From: Alphaproteobacteria bacterium | GTDB taxonomy: Bacteria > Pseudomonadota > Alphaproteobacteria > VGEJ01 | DNA length: 6,504 nucleotides | Reading direction: 5' to 3' | Assembly (NCBI GenBank): GCA_016869335.1 | Contig: VGEJ01000152.1 | Location: 1-6,504 of the forward strand | Part shown: piece after piece, positions 1-6,009 of the stretch | Numbering within the stretch: the stretch's first letter is position 1 | Layout: each line of letters begins with the position of its first letter | Position numbers and translations under genes: made by a program | The notes under the pieces: generated by a model | The model's input: only the letters and a program-made list of their open reading frames with translations | Databases searched by the model: none | What the model was told of the DNA's origin: nothing

Positions 1-50
1 GGCGGGGCGCCGCGGCCGCTGCCGGCGCGCACGCCAGGCGCGCGGCCGCG

Positions 51-977
51 ATGACGCCCGACGCGCTCCCCAACCACTGGACGCTGCGCCACCTGCCCGG
101 GTGGGCGCTGCACTGCGCCCGGCTCGCCCGGCTCGATCGCCCCATCGGCACTTGGCTCCTGTTGTGGCCGTGCTGGTGGAGCATCGCGCTCGCCGCCGTC
201 GAGCAAGGGTCGGGCTGGGGAGCGCTCGGCCTGCCCGACCCCGTCCTCTTAGCGCTGTTCGCGCTCGGCGCCGTGGCGATGCGCGGCGCCGGCTGCGTGC
301 TCAACGACATCGTCGATCGTGATTTCGATGCTCGGGTTGCGCGCACGCGCGCCCGACCGCTGCCGAGCGGTCAGGTGAGCCTGCCGCAGGCCGTGCTCTT
401 CATGATCGGGCTGGCGCTGATCGGTCTCGCCGTGCTGCTCAGCCTGAACGGCTTCGCCTTCTGGGTCGGTGTGGCGTCGCTGCCGCTGATCGCGCTCTAC
501 CCGTTCATGAAGCGGATCTCCGACTGGCCGCAGGCCGTGCTCGGCCTCACGTTCAATTGGGGCGCCCTGCTTGGCTGGGCGGCGGCCACCGGAGCGTTGA
601 CGCTCCCGCCCCTCGTCCTATACGCCGCCGGACTGCTGTGGACCCTTGGATACGACACGATCTACGCACACCAGGACAAGGAGGACGACGCGCTGATCGG
701 CGTGCGCTCGACGGCGCTGAAGTTCGGCGCTGCCTCGCGGCGCTGGATCGCCGGCTTCTACGGCGGTGCCGTGATCCTCTTCGCGCTCGCTGGCGCGGTG
801 GCCGGGGTCGCCTGGCCATTTTACCCGCTGCTCGGGATGGCGGCGCTGCAACTCGCCTGGCAGACGTGGCGCGTACGCTTCGATGCGCCCGCGAGCTGTC
901 TTGCAGTGTTCCGCTCGAACACCCTGTTCGGCGCGCTCGTGTTCGCCGCCATTCTCGCCGGCCAAGTGGCACGATGA
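51..977 (+). CDS. ubiA: 4-hydroxybenzoate polyprenyltransferase UbiA
   Basis: This integral membrane prenyltransferase attaches the polyprenyl tail to 4-hydroxybenzoate, an early committed step of ubiquinone synthesis in the inner membrane. The 308-residue protein has the usual family length and is mostly hydrophobic helices. The first Asp-rich motif, NDIVDRDFD, is at residues 85-93. The second, DTIYAHQDKEDD, is at 202-213. In this family these motifs hold the Mg-diphosphate of the prenyl donor. The N-terminal stretch LARLDRPIGTWLLLWPCWWS (25-44) is typical of bacterial UbiA. The ATG at 51 is the first that leaves a normal-length N-terminus. No clear Shine-Dalgarno precedes it, and the frame stays open to the window edge, so a longer start cannot be excluded. 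ubiD follows on the same strand and acts on the UbiA product. Motifs and order are seen directly; tail length is not deducible. Confidence 0.95.
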   Translation: MTPDALPNHWTLRHLPGWALHCARLARLDRPIGTWLLLWPCWWSIALAAVEQGSGWGALGLPDPVLLALFALGAVAMRGAGCVLNDIVDRDFDARVARTRARPLPSGQVSLPQAVLFMIGLALIGLAVLLSLNGFAFWVGVASLPLIALYPFMKRISDWPQAVLGLTFNWGALLGWAAATGALTLPPLVLYAAGLLWTLGYDTIYAHQDKEDDALIGVRSTALKFGAASRRWIAGFYGGAVILFALAGAVAGVAWPFYPLLGMAALQLAWQTWRVRFDAPASCLAVFRSNTLFGALVFAAILAGQVAR

Positions 978-1044
978 GCGACGGCGGCGCGCGGCGCGGC
1001 CGGGTGGCGACGGCAGCAGCGTAGGCGCTCGGCCGATCGCCGCC

Positions 1045-1050
1045 TATGAT
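1045..1050 (+). promoter_or_regulatory. possible -10 element (TATGAT) for a leaderless ubiD transcript
   Basis: TATGAT matches the sigma-70 -10 consensus at five of six positions and stands out in very GC-rich sequence. Seven bases separate it from the ATG at 1058, so the first transcribed base could be the A of that start codon. No ribosome-binding site is visible before 1058, which fits a leaderless message. The -35 region, around 1021-1028, does not resemble TTGACA. The hexamer also overlaps two in-frame ATGs at 1046 and 1049, so chance is a real alternative. Confidence 0.25.
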
Positions 1051-1057
1051 GGCCGCC

Positions 1058-2566
1058 ATGCCCTACACCTCGCTTCGCGACTTCCTGGAGCGGCTCGAAG
1101 GCGCGGGCCGGCTCGTGCGCGTGCGCGAACCGGTATCGGTCGTGCACGAGATGACCGAGATCCACACCCGCCTGCTCGCCGAGACCGGCCCGGCGGTCCT
1201 GTTCGAGAATCCGGTCGGGGCGGACGGCCAGCGCCTTGACATCCCCGTCCTGATCAACCTGTTCGGCACCGTCGAACGCGTCGCCTGGGGCATCGACCGC
1301 GAGCCCGGCACGCTCCGCACGCTCGGCGAGCAGCTCGCCTTCCTGCGCCAGCCCGAGCCGCCCGAGAGCTTGCGCGGGGCCGCGGCCCTGCTGCCGACGC
1401 TGCGCGCGGCCCTGGCGATGAAGCCGCGGCAGGCGCGTGTGGCGCCGTGCCAGGAAGTGGTGCTGACCGGGCCCGATGCCGATCTGCGCCGGCTGCCGAT
1501 CCAGACCTGCTTTCCGGGCGAGCCGGCGCCCCTGATCACTTGGCCGCTCGTGGTCACAATGGGGCCGGGCGGCAGCCGCGAGGACTCGACCAATCTCGGC
1601 ATCTACCGCATGCAGGTCACCGGCCCGCACACCACCCTGATGCGCTGGCTCAAGCACCGCGGCGGGGCGCAGCACCATCGCCGCTGGCGCGATGCCAAGC
1701 GCGAGCCGCTGCCCGCCGCCGCCGTGATCGGGGCCGATCCCGGCACCATGATCGCCGCGGTCGCGCCGGTGCCGGACACCCTATCCGAGTACCAGTTCGC
1801 GGGCCTCCTGCGTGGCGCCCGGGTCGAGCTCGCCGACTGCCGGACCGTTCCCCTGCGCGTGCCGGCGCACGCCGAGATCGTGATCGAGGGTCACGTGTCG
1901 CTCGACGAGCAGGGCGATGAGGGGCCGTACGCCGACCACACCGGCTACTACAACGCGGTCGAGCGGTTCCCGATCTTCCGCGTCAGCGCCATCACCATGC
2001 GGCGCCGGCCGATCTACGTCTCGACGTTCAGCGCCCGCCCGCCCGACGAGCCCTCGGTGCTTGGGGAGGCGCTCAACGAGTTGTTCGTGCCGCTCCTGAT
2101 CCAGCAGTTCCCCGAGGTGGTGGATTTTTGGCTGCCACCCGAGGGTTGTTCCTATCGCATCGCGGTCGTGGCGATGCGCAAGGCGTATCCCGGCCACGCC
2201 AAGCGGGTGATGATGGGCATCTGGTCGTACCTGCGCCAATTCATGTACACGAAATGGGTCATCGTGGTGGATGCCGACATCGATATCCGCAACTGGAAGG
2301 ACGTGATGTGGGCGATCGCCACCCGAATGGACCCGGCGCGCGACATCACGCTGGTCGAGAACACGCCGATCGACTACCTCGACTTCGCCTCGCCTGAGGA
2401 GGGCCTCGGCTCGAAGATCGGGCTCGATGCCACCAACAAGTGGCCACCCGAGACGCGACGCACCTGGGGCACGAAGATCCGCATGGGCGAGGCTATCGTG
2501 GCGGCGGTCAGCGAGAAGTGGTCGCGGCTCGGCCTTCCCGGCTCGGGCGCACCGATCTGGAAATAG
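1058..2566 (+). CDS. ubiD: UbiD family decarboxylase (3-polyprenyl-4-hydroxybenzoate decarboxylase)
   Basis: UbiD removes the carboxylate from 3-polyprenyl-4-hydroxybenzoate using prenylated FMN, which UbiX makes, plus a divalent metal. Numbered from the ATG at 1058 (502 residues), the expected active site is present by analogy with Fdc1 and E. coli UbiD. Metal/cofactor ligands are N179 (TNLGIYRMQ), H200 (LKHRGGAQHH) and E244 (SEYQFAGLLRG). The catalytic Arg-acid-acid set is R184, E288 and D293 (DEGPYADHTGYY). ATGs at 1046 and 1049 are also in frame, but MPYTSLRDFLERLE is the usual family N-terminus, so 1058 is preferred. The gene lies 80 bases after ubiA, whose product is its substrate. A role on another aromatic acid is possible in this broad family, but the ubiA linkage supports ubiquinone synthesis. 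The frame is intact throughout. Confidence 0.94.
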   Translation: MPYTSLRDFLERLEGAGRLVRVREPVSVVHEMTEIHTRLLAETGPAVLFENPVGADGQRLDIPVLINLFGTVERVAWGIDREPGTLRTLGEQLAFLRQPEPPESLRGAAALLPTLRAALAMKPRQARVAPCQEVVLTGPDADLRRLPIQTCFPGEPAPLITWPLVVTMGPGGSREDSTNLGIYRMQVTGPHTTLMRWLKHRGGAQHHRRWRDAKREPLPAAAVIGADPGTMIAAVAPVPDTLSEYQFAGLLRGARVELADCRTVPLRVPAHAEIVIEGHVSLDEQGDEGPYADHTGYYNAVERFPIFRVSAITMRRRPIYVSTFSARPPDEPSVLGEALNELFVPLLIQQFPEVVDFWLPPEGCSYRIAVVAMRKAYPGHAKRVMMGIWSYLRQFMYTKWVIVVDADIDIRNWKDVMWAIATRMDPARDITLVENTPIDYLDFASPEEGLGSKIGLDATNKWPPETRRTWGTKIRMGEAIVAAVSEKWSRLGLPGSGAPIWK

Positions 2567-2567
2567 C

Positions 2568-2576
2568 GGAGGGGAG
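2568..2576 (+). promoter_or_regulatory. strong Shine-Dalgarno before the cyclase gene
   Basis: GGAGGGGAG ends one base before the ATG at 2578, with its GGAGG core 5-9 bases upstream. It begins one base after the ubiD stop codon (TAG, 2564-2566). This fixes 2578 as the cyclase start, rather than any upstream in-frame ATG inside ubiD. The 11-base gap points to co-transcription, and possibly coupled translation, with ubiD. Confidence 0.7.
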
Positions 2577-2907
2577 TATGGCTTTGGGTCGCCGGGAGGA
2601 ACAAGCGGCGCTGACCGCGCGTTTCCGCGACGCGCTGCGCGCGGAGGAGCGGGCGAGCGAGAACCGCGGCCCGCTGGTCGCAGCTGTCGTGCTCGGCCTC
2701 ATCGGCGCGTGGCTGTTCGTCGAGAACCGGTTTCCGGACGTTCTTTACTACCAGGCGCTTCTGCTCGGGTTTTTCGTCCTATTCGTCGGGCCGTGGCTGC
2801 TCTCCGCCGCCGGCTACAAGCTGACGTGGGGGCGCTACCTGCTGCCGCCGCTCATCGCGGGCCTCCTGACGTTCTCGATCTATTACCCGAACCCCTACAG
2901 CGAGGCT

Positions 2908-2910
2908 TAG
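2908..2910 (+). other. in-frame amber stop within the cyclase gene
   Basis: The frame from 2578 reads NPYSEA, then TAG, then RLVPPRWMLHLHNEYYYL. The sequence after the stop is in the same frame and is again membrane protein, so one substitution (for example CAG or GAG to TAG) accounts for the interruption. It falls between the third and fourth predicted helices. Restart at the ATG at 2932 is possible in principle, but no ribosome-binding site is evident there. Confidence 0.8.
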
Positions 2911-3275
2911 CGCCTGGTCCCGCCGCGCTGGATGCTCCACCTTCACAACGAGTACTACTATTTAGTCGCCATCGTGCTCGCCGGCTTACGCTATTCCCGC
3001 GCCTACGTCGGGTGGGCCGGGATCGCAACGGCGCTGTGCTTTGTCGGTGGCGTGGTGTGGCTGGCCGAGGCGAACGGCCTGGCCATCACGTTCACGAGTC
3101 AAGACGCTTTCGCCGCCATGCCTCCCGCCGAGGCCGCGGCGTTCATCACCGACCCAAACCGCATCGAAGGCTCCGAGGTCATCGAGCAGACGCTGCTCAT
3201 GGTGATCGTCGCCGGCATGGTCGCGGCGCTCGTGCATCGGCTGCCCACGCTGGCGTTGCGCCGCGCCGCGGCGGA

Positions 3276-3286
3276 GCGCGCGCACC
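3276..3286 (+). other. frameshift in a CG repeat within the cyclase gene
   Basis: The membrane-domain frame ends its sensible reading at RRAAAERA. The catalytic frame starts with RTNLARHLSPNMVEALA. The switch falls in GCGCGCGC (3276-3283). Restoring one lost CG dinucleotide gives AAAERARTNLARHLSPN, which resembles the linker usual before class III cyclase domains. A one-base gain would also restore the frame but gives a poorer match. Dinucleotide runs of this type are prone both to slippage and to sequencing error. Confidence 0.75.
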
Positions 3287-3932
3287 AATCTCGCCCGCCA
3301 CCTCTCGCCCAACATGGTCGAGGCGCTGGCCGCCACCGACGAGCCCTTCGGCAGCGTACGGCGCGAGAACGTCGCGGTGCTATTCGCTGACATCGTCGAC
3401 TTCACCGAACTGAGCGAACAGCATCCTCCGGAGCGGGTCATCGCCCTCCTGCGCGAGTTCCACGGCCGCATGGCGCAGGTGGTGCTCGCGCACGGCGGCA
3501 CGCTCCACAAGTTCCTGGGCGATCGCCTGATGGCCACCTCCGGCACGCCTCAGGCGGCGGCGGATGACCCGGCCCGGGCGCTGGAGTGCGCCCGCGCCAT
3601 GCAGGCCGCGATCGAGGAGTGGAACGGGACGCGTGCGGCGAACGGCTGGCGCCCGGTGCGCGTTGGCATCGGTCTCCACTTCGGTCCCGTCGTGCTCGGC
3701 GAGGTGGGCGATGACAACCGGATCGAGTACGCGGTCGTCGGCGACACGGTGAACGTGGCGAGCCGGCTCGAGCGGCTGACCCGCGAGCTCGACGTCCCGA
3801 TCGTGATCTCCGACGACCTCGTGCGCAGGGTGCGCGAAGTCAGGGGCGGCGCCGACATTAACGGGTTGACGCCGGCGGCAGCCACGGCGCCCCGCGGTCG
3901 CACGGCCGAGACCGCGATCTGGACCCTCCCCG

Positions 3933-3949
3933 CCGCCGCGTAGCGGCGG
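3933..3949 (+). repeat. GC-rich inverted repeat spanning the cyclase stop codon
   Basis: CCGCCGC and GCGGCGG form a perfect 7-bp stem around a 3-base loop (GTA) that includes part of the TAG stop codon. No T-run follows, so it is not a classical intrinsic terminator. It may help end or protect the message, or may be a chance result of GC-rich coding sequence. Confidence 0.3.
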
Positions 3950-3981
3950 ACCTCTCGGTGCGCGCGCAAATCAAAGGCTGA

Positions 3982-4005
3982 AGGATGGCGCAAGGCGGCC
4001 ATCCT
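3982..4005. terminator. possible bidirectional terminator between convergent genes
   Basis: AGGATGGC (3982-3989) and GCCATCCT (3998-4005) make a perfect 8-bp stem with an 8-base loop. It sits in the 78-base gap between the convergent cyclase and NYN genes, where a shared terminator is expected. Neither side has a good T-tract, so it may act only weakly or not at all. Confidence 0.35.
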
Positions 4006-4021
4006 ATGTACGGCGCGGTTC

Positions 4022-4800
4022 CTACCAGCCGGGGGGTCTGCTGATCGTCGTGCCTGGGATCGGGTTTGGGAATTGTGACGCGCTCAGCATCGCTAGATTG
4101 ATGTGCCGGCGGTAGGTCGCCAGTTCCTGTAGCGCTACGGCCATAGGCCAGCGGCCAGGGCAACCAACGAAGGCCGGCTTCTTGCGCTCGACGGCGACCA
4201 TCCGAATCGGTGCAACCAAGTCGGTGTCATTTGATACGACCACAGCCGCGTCAAACAACCCGCTCCAAGCATCGTTCAAGAGGTGGGCTGCAAGGTTCAC
4301 GTCCGAGCCCTTTTCCTCTCGCGCATGAACCTCGACAACCAAGGCGTTGGCTGGCGCACTTGGCCTATGCCGTCTCCTGGTTCGCGCCGTCCCTTTTCCT
4401 GGGCACCCCGCCACCTGCAAGAGGCTGGACGATGAGAGAGTACCGCCGGTCACAAACTGACGGCCGCTAGGCAGCGACACCATTGGGACCGAGTGGATGA
4501 CAGCATCGGCGACGGGCAGATTGACCGTCGGTCGCCAGATCGTCTTGGAGAGAAGCGGCCGTAGTGAACCTCGACTTCAGGCAGCGTACGCAGTGCGTTC
4601 AGGTAAGCCTGCTGCCGAGCCGGTGCACCGGGATTGCCGCTCCCGGAGACGCGGGCCGTAAAGTACTTGATCCGCTCGATGGTGTGACCCGTTGGCAGCA
4701 GCCTTCGAGCCAGCTCGAAGAGGTTAAGCCACTTGAAGTGGGTGCCCTTGAGGGCACCGTAGTAGAGATTGAATCCATCCACGTACACGCGGGTACGGAT
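4022..4800 (-). pseudogene. NYN domain (PIN-like, LabA/DUF88-type) putative ribonuclease, frameshifted
   Basis: The reconstructed protein is about 258 residues and matches NYN-domain proteins from end to end. It opens with RTRVYVDGFNLYYGALKG and closes with ASQFPNPIPGTTISRPPGW. The family shares the PIN fold and is thought to cleave RNA with a metal held by acidic residues. Those residues are present: the Asp of YVDGFN, the Asp of GSDVNLAAHLLNDAW, and the aspartates of VSNDTDLV. Coding runs from about 4800 to 4552 in one frame and from 4552 to the TAG at 4022-4024 in another, so one base is missing. The natural start position holds ATC. GTG at 4788 could start translation but sits too far from the ribosome-binding site and cuts into the first beta strand. 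A sampled block (4201-4260) is 32/60 GC, against 42/60 in accA (5041-5100), which hints at acquisition from elsewhere. No partner gene indicates its target. Confidence 0.82.
4550..4554 (-). other. one-base deletion frameshift in the NYN gene
   Basis: Read on the minus strand, the upstream frame gives EVHYGRF followed by low-sense sequence (SPRRSGDRR). The overlapping frame gives LSKTIWRPTVNLPVADAVIH, which is a natural continuation. Adding one C to TTCTCTCC, making TTCCTCTCC, joins the two frames exactly. The lesion therefore lies at about 4550-4554. Confidence 0.75.
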
Positions 4801-4812
4801 GGTAGCCCCCTC
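4798..4812 (-). promoter_or_regulatory. Shine-Dalgarno with ATC at the start-codon position of the NYN gene
   Basis: On the minus strand GAGGGGG (4812-4806) is followed by five bases and then ATC CGT ACC CGC GTG TAC (from 4800). Spacing and downstream residues fit a start at 4800, giving (M)RTRVYVDGFNLYYG, but the codon is ATC rather than ATG. The nearest standard start, GTG at 4788, is 17 bases from the Shine-Dalgarno. A further ATG upstream (about 4816-4814) is followed at once by TGA. Confidence 0.55.
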
Positions 4813-4822
4813 ACATAAGCAA

Positions 4823-4844
4823 GGGCCACTCCGAAGAGCAGCCC
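4823..4844 (-). repeat. 9-bp hairpin with UUCG tetraloop in the NYN leader
   Basis: On the minus strand GGGCTGCTC and GAGTGGCCC pair over nine positions (seven Watson-Crick, two G-U) around a TTCG loop closed by C-G. This is the exceptionally stable cUUCGg type. It lies 10 bases upstream of the Shine-Dalgarno. The sequence after it (TTGCTTATG) has only a weak T content, so attenuation, 5' protection or a weak terminator for upstream transcripts are all possible. The G-U pairs favour the minus-strand RNA as the folded form. Confidence 0.5.
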
Positions 4845-4848
4845 TTGA

Positions 4849-4868
4849 GCCGACAGCACGCTGCCGGC
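4849..4868 (-). repeat. second hairpin in the NYN leader
   Basis: On the minus strand GCCGGCAGCG and TGCTGTCGGC can form an 8-bp stem, including one G-U pair, with a 4-base loop. Four bases separate it from the UUCG hairpin, so the leader would fold as two tandem stems. A regulatory role is inference only. Confidence 0.4.
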
Positions 4869-4882
4869 GGGTATGTGCGAAT

Positions 4883-4910
4883 TGGATAGGCTATGCGGAG
4901 GGTCCGTCAA
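4883..4910 (-). promoter_or_regulatory. possible sigma-70 promoter for the NYN gene
   Basis: On the minus strand TTGACG (4910-4905) matches the -35 consensus at five of six positions. After a 16-base spacer TATCCA (4888-4883) matches the -10 only at its first three positions. Transcription from about 4876 would give a leader of roughly 75 bases holding both hairpins. The good -35 element, in a stretch less GC-rich than its surroundings, is the main support. Confidence 0.35.
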
Positions 4911-4953
4911 CGCTTTCTTTTGGCCTCGAGCGTGCCGGACTCATGTTGCGCAT

Positions 4954-4968
4954 GATGGCTATGCCATC
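4954..4968 (-). repeat. short inverted repeat downstream of accA
   Basis: GATGGC and GCCATC form a perfect 6-bp stem with a 3-base loop, about 50 bases past the accA stop codon. No T-tract follows on the minus strand, so it is at best a weak terminator. The rest of the 220-base gap between accA and the NYN start (4801-5020) holds the promoter and hairpins listed separately. I see no RNA gene or convincing small gene in it. Confidence 0.25.
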
Positions 4969-5020
4969 GATTCAAGCCCCTCAGCGTTCATTGTTCGACT
5001 AACCCGCCATGCGTCAGTCG

Positions 5021-5971
5021 CTAGAGTCCGACGCGGCCCATTTCCTCGAACTTGGCGCTGCGGGCGGCGCGATGGTCGGTCGGGTCCTGGTCGAGCTCCG
5101 CGAGATGGCGGGCGAGCGCCTCGCCGACCGCCGTGATGGTGTCCTCTCCGCGCCGGTGCGCCCCGCCCACCGGCTCCGCCACCAGCTCGTCGATCACTTT
5201 GAGCGCCAGGAGATCGTGCGCGGTGAGCTTGAGCGCCTCGGCCGCATCGCGCGAGCGCTCGGAGGAGCGCCACAGGATCGAGGCGCAGCCCTCGGGCGAG
5301 ATCACCGAATAGATCGCGTGTTCGAGCATGAGCACCCGGTCGGCCGTGGCGAGCGCGATCGCCCCGCCCGAGCCGCCTTCGCCGATGATGACCGCCACGA
5401 GCGGCGCCCGCAGCATGAGGCAGGCCTCGATCGAGCGGGCGATCGCCTCGGCCTGGCCGCGCTGCTCGGCGCCGATCCCCGGATAGGCGCCAGGCGTATC
5501 GATGAAGCTGAGTACGGGAAGGTGGAAGCGGTCGGCGAGTTCGAGCAGCCGCACTGCCTTGCGATAGCCCTCCGGCTGCGCCATGCCGAAGTTGTGCGTG
5601 ACCCGGCCCTGGGTGCCCGAGCCCTTCTCGTGGCCGATCACCATCACGGGGCGGCCGCAGAAACGCGCGAGCCCCCCGAGGATCGCCTTGTCCTCGCCGA
5701 ACCGGCGGTCGCCCGCGAGCGGGGTGAACTCAGTCGTCAGCTGCTCGACATAGCGGGTGAAGTGCGGCCGTTCGGGATGGCGCGCCACCTGGGTCTTCTG
5801 CCACGCGGTGAGCTTGGCGTAGGTCTGGCGCAGGGTCTGCTCGACCTTGACCTCGAGGCGCGCCACCTCCTCGGCGATGTTGACGTCGCCGCGATCGGCG
5901 AGGTGGCGCAGCTCCTTGATCTTGGCTTCGAGCTCGGCAACCGGTTTCTCGAAGTCGAGAAAGGCCCCCAT
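5021..5971 (-). CDS. accA: acetyl-CoA carboxylase carboxyltransferase subunit alpha
   Basis: AccA pairs with AccD to move the carboxyl group from biotin carried on AccB to acetyl-CoA. This makes malonyl-CoA, the first committed step of fatty acid synthesis, in the cytoplasm. The 316-residue protein has family length. An N-terminal helical part, MGAFLDFEKPVAELEAKIKE, leads into the crotonase-like carboxyltransferase core. Signature stretches are GHEKGSGTQGRVTHNFGM (113-130), DTPGAYPGIGAEQRGQAEAI (158-177), IGEGGSGGAIAL (196-207, the oxyanion-hole glycines) and ISPEGCASILWRS (224-236). ATG 5971 is preceded by GAGG with eight bases of spacing, which supports this start. The gene follows the malyl-CoA lyase gene by 38 bases on the same strand. 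No zinc-finger AccD domain is fused, so AccD must be encoded elsewhere. Confidence 0.97.
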   Translation of the reverse strand: MGAFLDFEKPVAELEAKIKELRHLADRGDVNIAEEVARLEVKVEQTLRQTYAKLTAWQKTQVARHPERPHFTRYVEQLTTEFTPLAGDRRFGEDKAILGGLARFCGRPVMVIGHEKGSGTQGRVTHNFGMAQPEGYRKAVRLLELADRFHLPVLSFIDTPGAYPGIGAEQRGQAEAIARSIEACLMLRAPLVAVIIGEGGSGGAIALATADRVLMLEHAIYSVISPEGCASILWRSSERSRDAAEALKLTAHDLLALKVIDELVAEPVGGAHRRGEDTITAVGEALARHLAELDQDPTDHRAARSAKFEEMGRVGL

Positions 5972-6009
5972 CCGTCAGCCTCGGGCGGCCCGCCGCCCCA
6001 GCCGCGCCC

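Larger units (their letters stand above)
2578..3943 (+). pseudogene. membrane-anchored class III adenylate cyclase, interrupted by a stop and a frameshift
   Basis: The reconstructed gene encodes about 455 residues: a soluble N-terminus (1-30), about six membrane helices (roughly 32-50, 56-77, 88-103, 126-138, 143-163, 204-221) and a C-terminal class III cyclase domain. Such enzymes make cAMP from ATP. Numbered from the ATG at 3314, the domain keeps both metal aspartates (D26 in FADIVDFT, D70 in KFLGD), the adenine-selecting pair K66 and D144, and the transition-state residues N147 and R151 (GDTVNVASRLE). As written it is split into three. Residues 1-110 end at TAG 2908-2910. The same frame resumes after it, with an ATG at 2932. 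Near 3280 the frame shifts, and the catalytic part continues to TAG 3941-3943. Membrane helices on both sides of the TAG form one plausible sensor. Pseudogene is the simplest reading, although sequence errors would also explain it. No Shine-Dalgarno precedes 3314, so a free cyclase domain is doubtful. Confidence 0.85.

Noticed and set aside
1..54. Open frame of 17 codons ending at TGA 52-54, overlapping the ubiA ATG as ATGA
   Set aside because: It could be the 3' end of an upstream gene, but 17 Pro/Arg/Ala/Gly-rich codons cannot be told from chance in such GC-rich sequence, and all plus frames are nearly open here.
821..1678. A 285-codon minus-strand frame opposite the ubiA end and ubiD start
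   Set aside because: It spans two convincing plus-strand genes, has shadow-like composition and no recognisable motif.
4210..4470. Plus-strand open frame of 86 codons within the NYN region
   Set aside because: It overlaps the recognisable NYN coding sequence on the other strand and has no ribosome-binding site or known motif.
2578..4800. Cyclase plus NYN nuclease as a Pycsar/CBASS-like nucleotide-signal defence pair
   Set aside because: The cyclase has a six-helix sensor and adenine-type selectivity residues. The NYN protein has no cyclic-nucleotide-binding domain, the genes are convergent rather than an operon, and both are broken.
4769..5136. Small plus-strand open frames in the accA-NYN gap
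   Set aside because: No Shine-Dalgarno, no recognisable motif, and they run into sequence antisense to accA or the NYN gene; the gap reads better as leader and promoter DNA.
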